A stretch of 45,727 nt of DNA from Scenedesmus sp. ARA3. Lineage: Eukaryota; Chlorophyta; Chlorophyceae; Sphaeropleales; Scenedesmaceae. Where the stretch lies: the NCBI GenBank assembly GCA_004335835.1, contig RWJK01000411.1:250-45976 (forward strand). The letters run 5' to 3'. This document shows, piece by piece, positions 9,986-21,551 of the stretch. Under the pieces are notes generated by a model that saw only the letters and a program-made list of their open reading frames with translations, ran no database searches and had not been told where the DNA came from. The translations under genes and the position numbers were made by a program. Positions within the stretch are counted from its first letter, which is position 1. The number at the start of each line of letters is the position of its first letter.

Positions 9986-11674
9986 CTACAGCATGCTGTG
10001 CAAGCCCGGACCCACCCTGCCAAGCACTGCCAAAGCATACACGCCAGCACACGCACCAACCAGCCCCACATCAACACCCAGCCAGAAGCAACTGCCAATA
10101 CATTGGTGCAGTCTTACTGCAGCAGCCGCTGCCGCCCCCACTAGCTGCCCTGGCGGTGCTGCCGCTGCAATGCAGCAGCTCAATTTCTGCACACCCGCCA
10201 CACTACCAGCCCATGCTGCAGCTGCTGCTGGCCCCTGCTGCTGCCACAACAGACAGCCCGCACTGCACAAACACCACACCCTGAAGGCATCACCGACCAA
10301 CTGCAGCACCCTGTACAGCCACAGGGTAACCATGGCTATCCCGCTGCGGCTGCTGCTTCTACTGCTGCTGCTGAAAGTCTGGCTTGCCCGTACACTTGAC
10401 GGTGCAGGCACCCACCACCCATGTGAAGAGGGCGGCACACTGCTGCTGCCGTTCTCCTGCTCTAGACTGGTGCCAGTAGGCCCCTCTTGCTGCTGCCTGT
10501 GCTGCTCCTCCTGATGCACAACACTAGGTAGTTGACAGCGGGTTGACTCAGCAGTCCGTACTTTGGCTGGCCGCTTCGCGCCACGCTGCAGCATCACCAG
10601 CAGCAGGTTGCCATATGATTGCGCCACCAAGCTGCCTGCCCACAGCAGCAGCAGCTGCAGCACTGCCGGCTGCCTGAAGTGCAGCACTGCCAGCAGCAGG
10701 CCAGGCACGACCGCAAGCGCCATGGCCGTCCATGGCGGCAGCAGGCCAAGCAGGGGAGGCCGACCACTGCTTGCGGCCCTGCTGCTGCTGCTGTTGCCAG
10801 CCTTGCTATTGCTGCTGCTAGTGTTTATCCCTGGCAGCTGCTGGCGAGGAAGGGCGCTGACTGCACTGCTGCTGCCACTTCTGGCACCATTGCTCGTCCA
10901 TGCAGCATGGGTGCTGCTGCTACTGCTGCTGCTGGCTGCAAAGGCAGCTTCTGAAGGCCAAGCATCCTGCTGATGCCTGCTGCTTGTTGCCTGCCCAACA
11001 GTGTCTGGCTGCTGTATTACCGCTGCTGCTGCTGCTGCTGCTGCCGCGCTGCTGCGCGAAGCCAGGTGCAGCTGAATGTGCTTGGCCTGGCACACAGCCA
11101 TGCACGCGCGCTCAGCAACGTCCAGCACCAGTATCAGTGGTGTGGCTGCAAAGGCAGCTGATGCCAGCATTGCACACTGCACAAACACCCTCCATGCATG
11201 CAGCTGTTGCGGCTGCTGCTGCTGCTGCTGCTGCTGCTGGCTCTTCCATGCATCTGAGGCTTGCTCTCTTGAACCGCCGGCTGCACCTCCATCTGACCGT
11301 GCATGCATTGCAACAGGTGTTAGCTGTACTCCTGAATCTGCATACTGTCTGCTGTTATCGCTGCTGGCAGCATCAGTGCCGCCTGTGGCTGGGCCTGATG
11401 CTGCTTCAGCACCAACCACTACTACAGGACTCGCCACCCTACACGGCCTGAGGCTGCGCGCATGTGCGAAAGCTGTGGTGCATGGCGTGCTGAACCTAGG
11501 TGCATGGCAATGGGCAGCAAGTGGCATGAGTTTGGCCAGTGCAGGTGAAGGAAGAGTACACAGAGTTGGGTGGTGGTGGCAGCAACAGTGATGCTGTGAG
11601 GTGGCCACCCAAGACAAGCAGCGTACTGGAGGGTGTGATACGCCTTGAGGTGAGGGTTGACAGCAGATAGCCAT
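9986..11674 (-). CDS. Unrecognised multi-pass membrane protein, possibly plastid-targeted
   Basis: A single open frame of 562 codons from an ATG at 11674. I do not recognise the family. The first about 95 residues are rich in Ala, Ser, Pro, His and Arg with few acids and resemble an organelle transit peptide, especially if translation starts at the second Met (residue 50, 11527). A low-complexity segment with a Q9 run follows. Hydrophobic segments then appear near residues 165-190, 310-360 (LLPPWTAMALAVVPGLLLAV, then LLLLWAGSLVAQ), 450-475 and at the C-terminus (LGVDVGLVGACAGVYALAVL), separated by Ser/Ala/Gln-rich loops. The gene is intronless as drawn. It is divergent from the RING gene and shares a 387-bp upstream region with it. 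Because of the repeats, the opposite strand also carries long open frames, so the strand choice rests on the membrane-helix pattern and the TGTAA downstream. Confidence 0.55.
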   Translation of the reverse strand: MAICCQPSPQGVSHPPVRCLSWVATSQHHCCCHHHPTLCTLPSPALAKLMPLAAHCHAPRFSTPCTTAFAHARSLRPCRVASPVVVVGAEAASGPATGGTDAASSDNSRQYADSGVQLTPVAMHARSDGGAAGGSREQASDAWKSQQQQQQQQQPQQLHAWRVFVQCAMLASAAFAATPLILVLDVAERACMAVCQAKHIQLHLASRSSAAAAAAAAAVIQQPDTVGQATSSRHQQDAWPSEAAFAASSSSSSSTHAAWTSNGARSGSSSAVSALPRQQLPGINTSSSNSKAGNSSSSRAASSGRPPLLGLLPPWTAMALAVVPGLLLAVLHFRQPAVLQLLLLWAGSLVAQSYGNLLLVMLQRGAKRPAKVRTAESTRCQLPSVVHQEEQHRQQQEGPTGTSLEQENGSSSVPPSSHGWWVPAPSSVRASQTFSSSSRSSSRSGIAMVTLWLYRVLQLVGDAFRVWCLCSAGCLLWQQQGPAAAAAWAGSVAGVQKLSCCIAAAAPPGQLVGAAAAAAVRLHQCIGSCFWLGVDVGLVGACAGVYALAVLGRVGPGLHSML

Positions 11675-12061
11675 GCAAGCCTATCAGCCGTGCAACTCTT
11701 GACAATGAGCAGAACAGGCTAGCAGGACAGGCACAACCTGTTGTGACATGTCACACAACCATTCCAGGGTTCTTGCTCTGCTGGATACCTCTATCCAACA
11801 GCATTTCGTGTTGCAGCTGTCCAAAAGTAGGTTTGCTATCAAACGGGATCTGCTTCTCCACTTGTTGGGGCACCGGAGATGAGCGCGTTTCCAGGAACTT
11901 ACGTGCTTTGTGTCTCGAGCGCCTTGATACGCATTGATGTGTCTATAGTATGCTGACATGCTGATCCAAGGGCGCATGCTGAGCCCACCGACAGTCCCGA
12001 CTACTTGAACTGTCGTGCAGCTGCAGTCCGGCTTAGGGTGTGAAGGCTTATCAAACATCGC
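11675..12061. promoter_or_regulatory. Divergent promoter region
   Basis: A 387-bp interval separates the start of the minus-strand membrane gene from the ATG of the PA-TM-RING gene, so both promoters and leaders must lie in or overlap it. I see no clear TATA box. Confidence 0.4.
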
Positions 12062-12783
12062 ATGGCAATGCAGCTGCGTAATACATGGCGATTGCAGCGC
12101 ACGGCGCTGCTCTGGCTCCTGCTGGCAGTAGCCTGCCTGCACACACAGGCCCAAGTTCTGGGTGACGTGTTCATTTACACGTGAGGACCGTACTGGCTTC
12201 CTTGCTGCATCTTTCTGAACCTTGTTCTAATTTGGATGAATGCAGAAAGCTGCAGGCAGCGCAGCCTTGCAGCAGCTGCTGGGGCGCCATCAGCAGAAGC
12301 AGCAGCAGTCGCAGCGGCAGCTGCGCATCGCTACCTCCTGTGCCTTGCCCTCTGTTACTTTGCCTGCAACTGATCACAGCAAACTCTGTTACATATGAAA
12401 ACGAGCTGCTTTTCCAAAGCTGTCTTCATTGCACCTTTGCATGCGCGCATGGCCTTGCCCACGGCTTTCGCGACACGCCCCCTCACAGTGTGTTGCTGCT
12501 CTGCTGCTGATGCTGCTTGCAGGAATAACTACACGTTTGACCCGTTCCCAGACCTGCCAGCTGACTTTGGTCCAGAAGTGCCAGATGAAGGCATCGACGG
12601 CCTGCTGAGGGTGCGCACCTTACCAGCAGTTTGTCTTGAGCAGCATGACGCTCGGCGCTCCTCAGCACGCATGGTTACAAAGTCCAGCAAAAAGCAGCAA
12701 TGCACTCAGTTGTAGTGCCAATACTGCTCACGTAACAAGCATCCTTGGTTACTGCCAGTCTCATTTCACACTCCTGCTGCTTG

Positions 12784-12832
<49 letters not shown>

Positions 12833-12985
12833 TGGCCGACCCAGAGGATGCCTGCAGCCCCTTCACCTTCAGCGACACTTCGCAGACATGGGTGGCGCTC
12901 ATCAGCAGGTCACAGCAGCTGCATCCAACCAACTGCACTTTTGACGTCAAGGTGCGGGCAGCGCTAACAGCAGCAACTGCTGTCT

Positions 12986-13018
<33 letters not shown>

Positions 13019-14228
13019 GAGACACAGCTGAGCATGGCATACGAATGCTTTGCCTTGCTGAGTCTGTTATGCTCGCTCACAGCCCAACACGTGGGTGGCT
13101 GTTGAGCAGGTTGTGCTAGCTGCACTGCACCGCAGTCCGCGCGTGGCGCCTCTGTGTCATGCTGCGCCACTGTCATGCTGCGCCGACATCCGCACTACTA
13201 CCCAGCTGACAAGCTTGATGCTGCCTGTGCTGTGCATGCATGCTGTGCAGGTGCGCTATGCGGAGGCTGCTGGAGCTGCTGCTGCAATCGTGTACGATGA
13301 CGTGTACGAGGTAAGGGCCGCTGGGCAGGCCCGGCTAGCACTGCACACATCATACGGCAGCAGCTCGCTATTGCAGTTGTGTGGGCAGCGGCACGGTAAT
13401 GCCGCCGTGGCGGCGGCAAGCCAGGTGTTGACAGCTGCAGAGCACACCACTTGCACATGGATCATGCCTTTTCTGCAGCATACACATCAGTGAAACCGCA
13501 CGCGCTGGCAGATCACACGACCCACCCCTGTACTTTGTCCATATGCTGCCTCACCTCCCGTTGTCGTGTGTGTCCACTGCCGCTGCCGCCCTGCCTCAGG
13601 CGCTGATCATCATGAGCAAGCCGCGCGACCACCCCGACCCCGGCATCCCGGCCGTGTTTGTCAGCGAGAAGGCCGGCATCATCATGCGCCGCCTGCTCAC
13701 GCCTGGGCAGTCTCGCGTGCGCATCGTGCCGGTGAGCGAGCCGCGTGGCAGTGCTGCGCATGCTCGTCTCTGCCTCCTTGCTGGCTGGCTAGCTTGCTGT
13801 TTCTCAGCCTCTGCCGGCTGGTGATGTGAACCTTGCTTGCTGGCAGTTGTCTCGGCTTGTCGGACGAGCCTGGTGATGACTGCATTTTCGAGCCTCCTCC
13901 GCCTCACGGTGCTGCTGCTGCTGTTGCCGCAGGTTTCTGGCTCTGCCTGGATGAGCCTGGTCATGAGCGCCGTCCTGGGCTTCCTGGCGCTCACAGTGCT
14001 GCTGCTGCTGTTGCCGCAGGTTTCCGGCTCTGCCTGGATGAGCCTGGTCATGTCTGCGTTCCTGGGCTTCCTGGCGCTCACAGTGGTGCTGCCTGTGCTA
14101 AGTATCTGCTGCTGCTGCTGCTGCTCCTCTGCTGTTGCCGCAGGTCTCTGGCTCTGCCTGGATGAGCCTGGTCATGTCTGCGTTCCTGGGATTTCTGGCG
14201 CTCACAGTGGTGCTGCCTGTGCTAAGTA

Positions 14229-14264
<36 letters not shown>

Positions 14265-16167
14265 TCAGGTCTCTGGCTCTGCCTGGATGAGCCTGGTCAT
14301 GTCTGCGTTCCTGGGATTCCTGGCACTCACAGTGGTGCTGCCTGTGCTAAGTATCTGCTGCTGCTGCTGCTGCGCTGCTGTTGCCGCAGGTCTCTGGCTC
14401 TGCCTGGATGAGCCTGGTCATGTCTGCGTTCCTGGGCTTCCTGGCCCTGACGGTGGTGCTGGCGGCCTTTTATGTGATGCGCTCCTGGAGCGGCTGGCTG
14501 GGGCGGGGCCGCTACGGCAGGCGGGGGGCGCAGGAGCTGGGCGGTGGGCCAGGCTACGGCGGCGTGGCGCAGGTGAGAATAAGGATTGCATCATGTTAGC
14601 TGTTGTTGGATGGAGATGGTTATGTGTTGGCTGGGCAAGGTGGTGGCTGCTTGTTATGCGGTTGCTGGGGTTGCGCTGTTGCCAGGGATGCGTTGCCAGG
14701 GCGCTGAGGTCATATCAGTGGTATATTGCAAGCAGTGGCGGAGTGGGTTTGGCAGTTTCTTCAAGGCTGGAGCTTTCAGGGCTGCTTTGTAGTGGTCCTT
14801 GCAAGGCAATTGCCTGCCTGCTGCTGTGTGTTGTCACAGCATCCTGACCTTGTGCCCCGCCTGCCTGCCTGCGCATCTCTGCTTGCTGTGCAGCAGCAGC
14901 CCATCCCTGCAGGCCTGCCAGCCTGTGCTATCCGCGCACTGCCGGTGCTGGTGTATGAAGGGAAGGCCAGCAGGCGGCGGCGCAGCACGCCGCAGCCTGG
15001 CCATGCATCTACAGCAGCAGCAGCAGCAGCAATGGCCGCAGGCCAGCCGCTCAGCCCCATGTATGCATCCGTATCTGATGTGTCCTGGGCAGCTGCAGCC
15101 AGCCGGGCTGGATCGGGCATGCAGCAGCAGCAGCAGCAGCAAGGCAGCAGGTTGCGGCAGTCAGACAATGCGGGTTGTGATGCAGATGCAGCAGCAGAGG
15201 CTGCGCTGAGGGCTGCAGCAGTGTTCTTTCCCTCAGATGTGCTGTCATCCTCAGCTCCCGCTGTTGTCAGCAGTAGCAGAGGCACCAGCACGTCTGCGCA
15301 CAGCAGCAGCAGCAGCAGCAGCAGTAGACCTCTGCAGCCTGCCGCGCTTCAGCAGCAGCAGCAGCAGAGTGTACTTGCAGGGTTTGCCCAGTCACCCACA
15401 GCAGAAGCAGCAGGGTTTGCAGAGCTGCAGGACTTCCCCTTGCAGCGCAGCAGCAGCGGCACACCTCTCAGCTCGCCAGGCTACAGCACAGATGATGAAG
15501 AAGAGCCAGAGGCCGTCATGTGTGCAGTGTCAGGCGTTATAACAGCTGGGCCGCCAGGCGCATGCGGCGGCGCAACCCGCAGGTCGTGCGTGGTGTGCTT
15601 GGAGCGGTATCTTGAGGGTGATAAGGTGCGGGTGCTGCCATGCCAGCATCGATTCCATGCGCGCTGCATCGATCCCTGGCTGGCGAACCGGCGGCTGTGC
15701 CCGGTGTGCAAGCATGATGCCAGTCAGCTGCCGCCGCCAGCACTTCAGCGGGAGCTGGAAGCAGCAGCAGCACGCGCAGCAGCAGCAGGACTGGGTGCCG
15801 CAGGTAATGCAGCAGCAGGAGCTGGGGTTGGTGCTGCTGGAGATGCGGGAGGTGGAGGCGGCTTAAATCTCTTGCGGCGGCTGAGGGCGCGGTTCCAGCG
15901 GGTGCAGCAACAGCAGCAGTCTGCAGGTGTCACAGGTGCTGGAGCTACAGCACTGGGAGTACCGGCCACTGGAGTTGCGGGGGTGCGAACAGCGGAGGCA
16001 GCAGCAGCGCCGCAGGCGGCTGGTAGCATAGGCCGTGTCGCGCGGCAGCTGCACCCGGCAGCCTTGTATGCAGCAGCGGCAGCGGCAGCAGATGCAGCAG
16101 AGGCGGGCCTGCTGCTGCCGGGTGGCTTGCGGGGAGGGGCAGGGCTGCCTGCCGTGGCAAGCCAGCT

Positions 16168-16203
<36 letters not shown>

Positions 16204-16489
16204 GCGCTGGCGCTCGCGGCAGCGCAGCGCACAACGGCAGTTCCGGCAGCTTGCTGGGCTGAGTCAACAGGAGCAGCACGTTGTTGCCGACCTGACGGCG
16301 CCCTTGCTTGCTGGCAGCAGCAGCAGTGCAGGTGGCAGCAGCAGCAGCAGCAGAGCGGGCAGCAGCAGCAGTAGCAGATCCCAGAGCAGGGCAGCGTCAC
16401 GCATGCTGCCGATTCCGCAGCTGACGCCTGTGCAATCAGATGCAAGCTCCGCTGGCTCACCGCTAACAGGGTTAGGGCCTGCATCCTGA
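12062..16489 (+). CDS. PA-TM-RING E3 ubiquitin ligase
   Basis: Seven exons: 12062-12180, 12523-12610, 12832-12951, 13251-13310, 13600-13731, 14390-14572 and 14894-16489, giving 765 residues. All junctions are GT-AG and in phase. The order is a signal peptide ([17 protein letters not shown]), a luminal protease-associated (PA) domain over about residues 40-170 ([55 protein letters not shown]), one transmembrane helix (exon 6, about residues 174-205), then a C3H2C3 RING-H2 near residues 466-507 ([34 protein letters not shown]). The rest of the cytosolic tail is low-complexity poly-Ala, Gln and Ser. Proteins of this architecture (plant RMR, animal RNF13/GRAIL) are endomembrane sorting receptors or ubiquitin ligases; the RING recruits E2 enzymes in the cytosol. 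The N-terminal exons are typical length but the tail is unusually long. The intron before exon 6 holds decayed and intact copies of the exon 6 start. Confidence 0.9.
12783..12828. repeat. (CTG)n tract immediately before a splice acceptor
   Basis: About 15 CTG units run up to the CCAG acceptor at 12828-12831 of exon 3 in the RING ligase gene, occupying the place of a polypyrimidine tract. Confidence 0.85.
13846..14460 (+). repeat. Tandem array of a transmembrane exon 5' part with its acceptor
   Basis: Six copies of the segment encoding the start of exon 6 ([20 protein letters not shown]) begin at about 13846 (decayed), 13933, 14020, 14144, 14269 and 14390. Spacings are 87, 87, 124, 125 and 121 bp. 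Each of the last five is preceded by a CCGCAG or CCTCAG acceptor and a CTG-rich tract. Only the last leads in frame to the GTGAGA donor at 14573: copies 1, 2 and 4 are in other frames relative to it, and copy 3 runs into a TGA within copy 4. Confidence 0.9.
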
Positions 16490-18859
16490 GCGGGGCCTGT
16501 GTTTCACCATCGTCGTCGTTATGTTACAACATCATGTTACAACAGAAGCGTGTTTGTACCATCGTGTGTCTGCGTGCTCCTGTCATTTGTACAAGGCATC
16601 TGTACAAGGCATTGTGAGTTGTTTGTTCATGACTTCACTTGTTGCCGGGATGGCATGTGTGTGCTGATCACGCAGTGCCTGCGACAGCTGCTGTATGATC
16701 AACGGATAGGCAGTGTGCTGGCTCTTCTTTTCTTCCCCCTTGCCAGGGTGGTGGGTGAAGTGCGTGTTGCAGCCACACTGCCAGTTGCTGGCAGGACGAT
16801 TGTGAGTTGCAGCACTCCGGGCTGCTTTGGCAAGCTCTGGTGCACTTCCTGCACCACAGGGTGGTCTTGAAGGTGGTGTATGGGGCGTGTGCGCGAGTGA
16901 GCCTGCTGCAGGCTGCTGCCTCTGTATATTACGATGCATCATTGTAGTGTATTGTGCTGTTTGACCGTGCAGGGCTTGGCATGCAGGCGCTTACTTTCAA
17001 AGCTGGCCAGCTGTTGCTGCATGCCAGCTGCTGGCCGTTGGTTTGTCGACTCGCTTACGCACCAAATCCAATCAGCATTGGAAGCAGAGCGCAGTACCAC
17101 GAGAGTGGCGTGTGCAAAGCATTTTGTCTCAGGCTGTTGCATGGACAGGCATTGTCCATGCAACTGTGTGTTGGCGTTGGTTGTGGTTGTTGCTGGTTGG
17201 TCTTCAGCTGTGTTGGTGTACGTGCCTGCCAGGAAGCACCTATCTTCTTTCAGCTTACCAAGCTTGTTGTTGTTGTTACCTTCACAAGTTTGCGTGCTTG
17301 CTGTTTTCTGGTGTGGCTGATCTCGGCGGTGGTTGTCACAACCACCCATTGAATGGGGCCGCTGTCATGTTTTGGCGCAGCAAGCGGCCCATGGTTTGGC
17401 TGTCGTGTTCTGGCAATTCGCCTCACACTGATGCTGGCGGTGATGCTGGGCCGGCTGCTGGCCCTGCTGCTGCTGCTGCTGCTGCTGGCGTTGGTCGCCG
17501 TCAGTGGAGGCCATGCTAGCTGGTTGAGGTCCTGTGCGTGCTGTGTGGGCATTTTGCCACCGTCCTACGTATGCAGCAGCCACATGACACGTGTAACAGA
17601 TGCGCCACATGCAGATGCACTGTCTATGCCAAGTGCTGCGGTTGCTGCAGTGTTGCTGGTCAGGTTACAAGTTACAAGTTGCTGGTCAGCATCTGTTGCA
17701 GAGCAGCCAGCTTGCTACAGGTGCTGCTGCAAATCCTGCCTGAACTACCCTGCTAGCGGTATTAAGCTGTTAGGCGTGTTTCGAAGCGCCTGACATACGG
17801 TGTTGTGATGTTTTACTGGGATCTTCAGGTCAAGATTCTTGACTTTGATTGCTGCAGCCTCTCAGTGCCTGCCAGGCTGGTCCTGAACAGCGCTATCTGC
17901 AAGAAACGGGGCAGCTGTGTTGCATAGAAAGCAGTCCCCTAACATCTTAGCAACTATGACGCCGTCTCGTCACAGCTGCCAGGTGCTGCTGCCGACTCGG
18001 CAGCTGCCTGCAGCGGTTGGTGTCGGAGCACCGACATGTCAGTACTGCCAAGTGTCGGACTGGTTGCAGTCGAAGGATCCACGTACTCACTTGATTGAGG
18101 GGTATAAAATCATAAACAGTTAATGTACACTGAGTTTTCGTGCACAATGTGCTGGAGACACTGAAACCACAGGTCCCGCATCGGCTGGCTCGAACAGGCT
18201 GTGCTAGCAACTCCTCATTGCACCAAACGGCGGTTCGACACGCACGCATGAAGTGATAACCACCCTTTTAATTCATTGGAATGATCTTCTGGAGTACAAA
18301 AGCAGCAGGCGCACTACAGGCGCAGAGGTTGTGGTCGCTCCAAGAGACTGCCTGGGAGGTACGTGGGCTGCCTAAAAACAATCATATGTGGTTGTTATGG
18401 ATGATCGAGACGCTGATCGTCCCAGAGGGGACACCCATAACCCAGTACTGCCTTCCCTCCCTGCCGGAGTAGAGGGATGACGTACTGTGCCTGTAGGCGG
18501 CGTATCCACCTCATTCGCACCGATTTGAGTTACAGGCATAAAAACGTAACAACGCATGCACCGCCTGCAGAACACAAACGCAGAGCTCGTTCACCGATAC
18601 TTCTTGCAATATGCTATGCTAATCTGCCTGCGTTTGTTGGTGTTTGCCTCCGCAGAAACCAGGAATCGCACTTGATTAACTTCGAAATGTCTTCACACCG
18701 CCGTTGAACCGCTGCAGCCGCCTTCAAGCCGTCAGCACCACTTCTGGGGCAATCCAGCTGTGCAGATCTGAAGAGCCAGCTGGCTGCAGCTATCCCCAGC
18801 ATCCTTGTCACATCCAGTCCAAGTCAGCAGCAGAGCAAGCCAGCAAAACATGGCACACA
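16490..18859. other. Intergenic region and 3'/5' untranslated sequence
   Basis: A 2.4-kb stretch between the RING ligase stop and the first usable ATG of the poly-Q gene. It contains a (CTG)8-type run near 17466 and short ORFs with leucine runs that reflect it. Upstream untranslated exons of the poly-Q gene may lie in the right half, but I cannot define one. Confidence 0.45.
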
Positions 18860-19946
18860 ATGTGCCACGTTTGGCTGCGTAAACAGATGACGCGCACCAA
18901 GCGCTTCGTAACAGAGCCCAGCCGCAGCCCCCTGCAGTCACGCGCTGGCGTGCTGCTCAACTTGATCTTCCCAGACCTGCGCAGGCCAGCAGCAAGCAGC
19001 AAGCGCAACCAGACCCCAGCTAGATCCTCTACAGCAACAGCAGTAGCTGCAGCAGCAAGCACGACACACTCAGGCACGTCTGCATCAGTGCCAGCTGGCC
19101 AGCAGCGCGAAGACTGTTCTTCCCCAGCACTTGCCCGCAGCTGCAGTCCCAGGCTGGCTGACGTTAGCTCCTCCCAGGCTCAGCAGCTGCCTGCCAGCTT
19201 GCTGCATCTGGCCAGCTTGGATGCAGATGACATCGGCGGGCTGTCAGATCTGCTGGATGATGATGACAACGAGGCTGACCAACTGACGCTGCCAGGCGTG
19301 CAGCCGACACCAGCAGCAGCAGCAGCAGCAGGTTCAGGTCAGGATGCAGCCGGATCTCTGCACCAGCCAGCCGTACAGCAGCAGCAGCAGCAACAGCAGC
19401 AGTCTGCTGCGGCTCAAAGTGGCAGCAGCCCAGGCAGGAGTGCAGCTGCTGCAGCTGCTGCCTCTAGTGCAGCAGAAGCAGAGCATCATGCTGCTGTAGA
19501 TGGCAGGGCTACGATTCTGGAGCATCCAGCAGCAGCAGCAACAGCAGGGTCAGCAGAGGAGGCAGATGGCTTTACCGCTGTTGACAAGATGCTTGAGCAG
19601 CTGTCTGTTGATGTCATGCTGGACCAGCAGTACCTGCTTGAAGAGCAGCAGCGGAAGCAGCGCCACCCGCTGACAGCTACACCTGCTGCAGCTAGCGGCG
19701 GGCATGATGCAGAGTTGCCTTACCCCACAGGCCCTGCAGCAGCAGTAGCAGCAGCAGCAGGACCAGCTGGCAACCCTGCCACTCCCTTGGGGTCCCACCA
19801 GGTGCCTATTGCCATGGTGGGGCAGCAGCAGCAGCAGCAGCAGGCAGCAGATGCAGCAGGCACGCCACCTGGTGCAGGTGCATCGCCTGCTGTTGCTGCT
19901 GCCAGCGCAGGGGTTGGCGTGTCCCAGATGCGAAGTGTCAGCAATG

Positions 19947-19987
<41 letters not shown>

Positions 19988-20568
19988 TTTGCTCTTGGCA
20001 GTGTTCCACCTGGCTGGCAGCTGCAGCAGTCCTTCAGCGCTCCAGTGCTGGTGACGCACACAAGCACTGAAGGCGCAGGAGGCCAGCAGGAGCCACAAGC
20101 GTCACATAACATGTCAAATAACAGCTCAGATCGCCCCTTCAGCTTCCAGGACCTGCTGATGTCAGATGAGCCGCCACATCAGCATGCAACAAGCAGCAGC
20201 ATTGCCAGCAGGGGCCCAGGCATGGATAGCCATCACCAGCAGCAGCAGCAGCAGCAAGTGTGGGCTCCCTACCACCAGCCACAGTTTCCGCCACAGCTGC
20301 ACAGCTCACACTCTGCTCCGGCACCTTTGCCAGCAGCAGCAGCAGCAGCAGCAGCGCCCTTCCCCTACCAAGGCCACCCCTCCTACCCTTCTGCAAGCTT
20401 CCCACCCCAGCAGCAGCAGCAGCAGCAGCAGCAGTGGCAGCAGAGCATGCAGCCACACCAGGTCCCCACCCCCAGCGGCCAACCTCCCATCCCCTTCTAC
20501 CAGCAGCAGCCATACCACCACCACCAGCAGCAGCAGCAATACCCACACCCGCACCCCCAGCAGCACCC

Positions 20569-20600
<32 letters not shown>

Positions 20601-21513
20601 TGTACCAGCCAGCTCAGCAGCATGCAACATTCGCAGGCCAGCAGCAGCAGCAGCAGCCACAGCCAGGCTCAGGCCCCTCACTAGGCCCCGCCCTCAGCGC
20701 CCACCAGGCCGAGCTAGAAGCACTAAAGCAGCAGATCGCAGAGGAGAAGCGGCGCCGCAAGGAGCGCAAGCAACTCAAGAAGATGCGCAAGATCATGCTG
20801 CAGCAGCAGCAGCAGGGATTGGCGCACCAGGTGCTGTATGCTGCCTCCAGCCAGCCGCCGCTGCCGCTGCCAGCAGGCAGCTCACCCCGCCCTAGGGGCC
20901 TGCCACACCCTGCCTGGCCCCCTGCAGCACCCCCACACCAGCAGCAGCAGCAGCAGCAGCAGCGCAGGTACCCAGGCATGCATCCAGATACCCCTGGCTC
21001 TGCCAGGCTACTGCCAGGCCCTTATGGGACACCCTACAGCAGCAGCGGCACCAGCAGTAGGGGCGGTGCTGGGCTGATGATGCATGCTGCAGGCAGCCCA
21101 CCAGGCGCTGCTGCTGCTGCAGCAGCAGCAGCAGCAGCAGCATCCAGGCAGCATGCTGTGGCGCAAAGCCTGCGGCAGCTGGCTCAGAAGTCCGAGCAGA
21201 TGCACAGGGCAGGAGCAGCAACAGCAGCAGCAGCTGGCAGAGAGCTGCCACCCCCTGCTGATAGGCGCGGCCAGGCGCCTTCAAACGTGGCTGGTTTAGG
21301 CAGTGGCAGCGGCAGCAGGCATGCAGGCTATGGCGGCAGGCCGCCTGTGCCTTACCCAGAGACCGATGCCTACATGCGCAACAGCAGCAGCATGGCAGCA
21401 GCACCAGTTGCCCTGAATTATGAGATGGACGGTGGTGGCGCTGGCGGCAGCCATGCATCTGCTGCTGCTGCTGGTGCTGCTGCAGTTGTGCTGGATCTGC
21501 AGCACAGTGAGCC

Positions 21514-21551
<38 letters not shown>

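Noticed and set aside
13837..14847. 336-residue open frame reading through the duplicated transmembrane exons
   Set aside because: Its downstream part is out of frame with the true exon 6 end and reads GC-rich nonsense. The homology-supported model uses only the last acceptor.
17353..17793. 146-residue open frame with a leucine-rich signal-like segment
   Set aside because: The hydrophobic run is a CTG microsatellite; the rest lacks domains, and the frame sits in the trailer or intergenic region of the RING gene.
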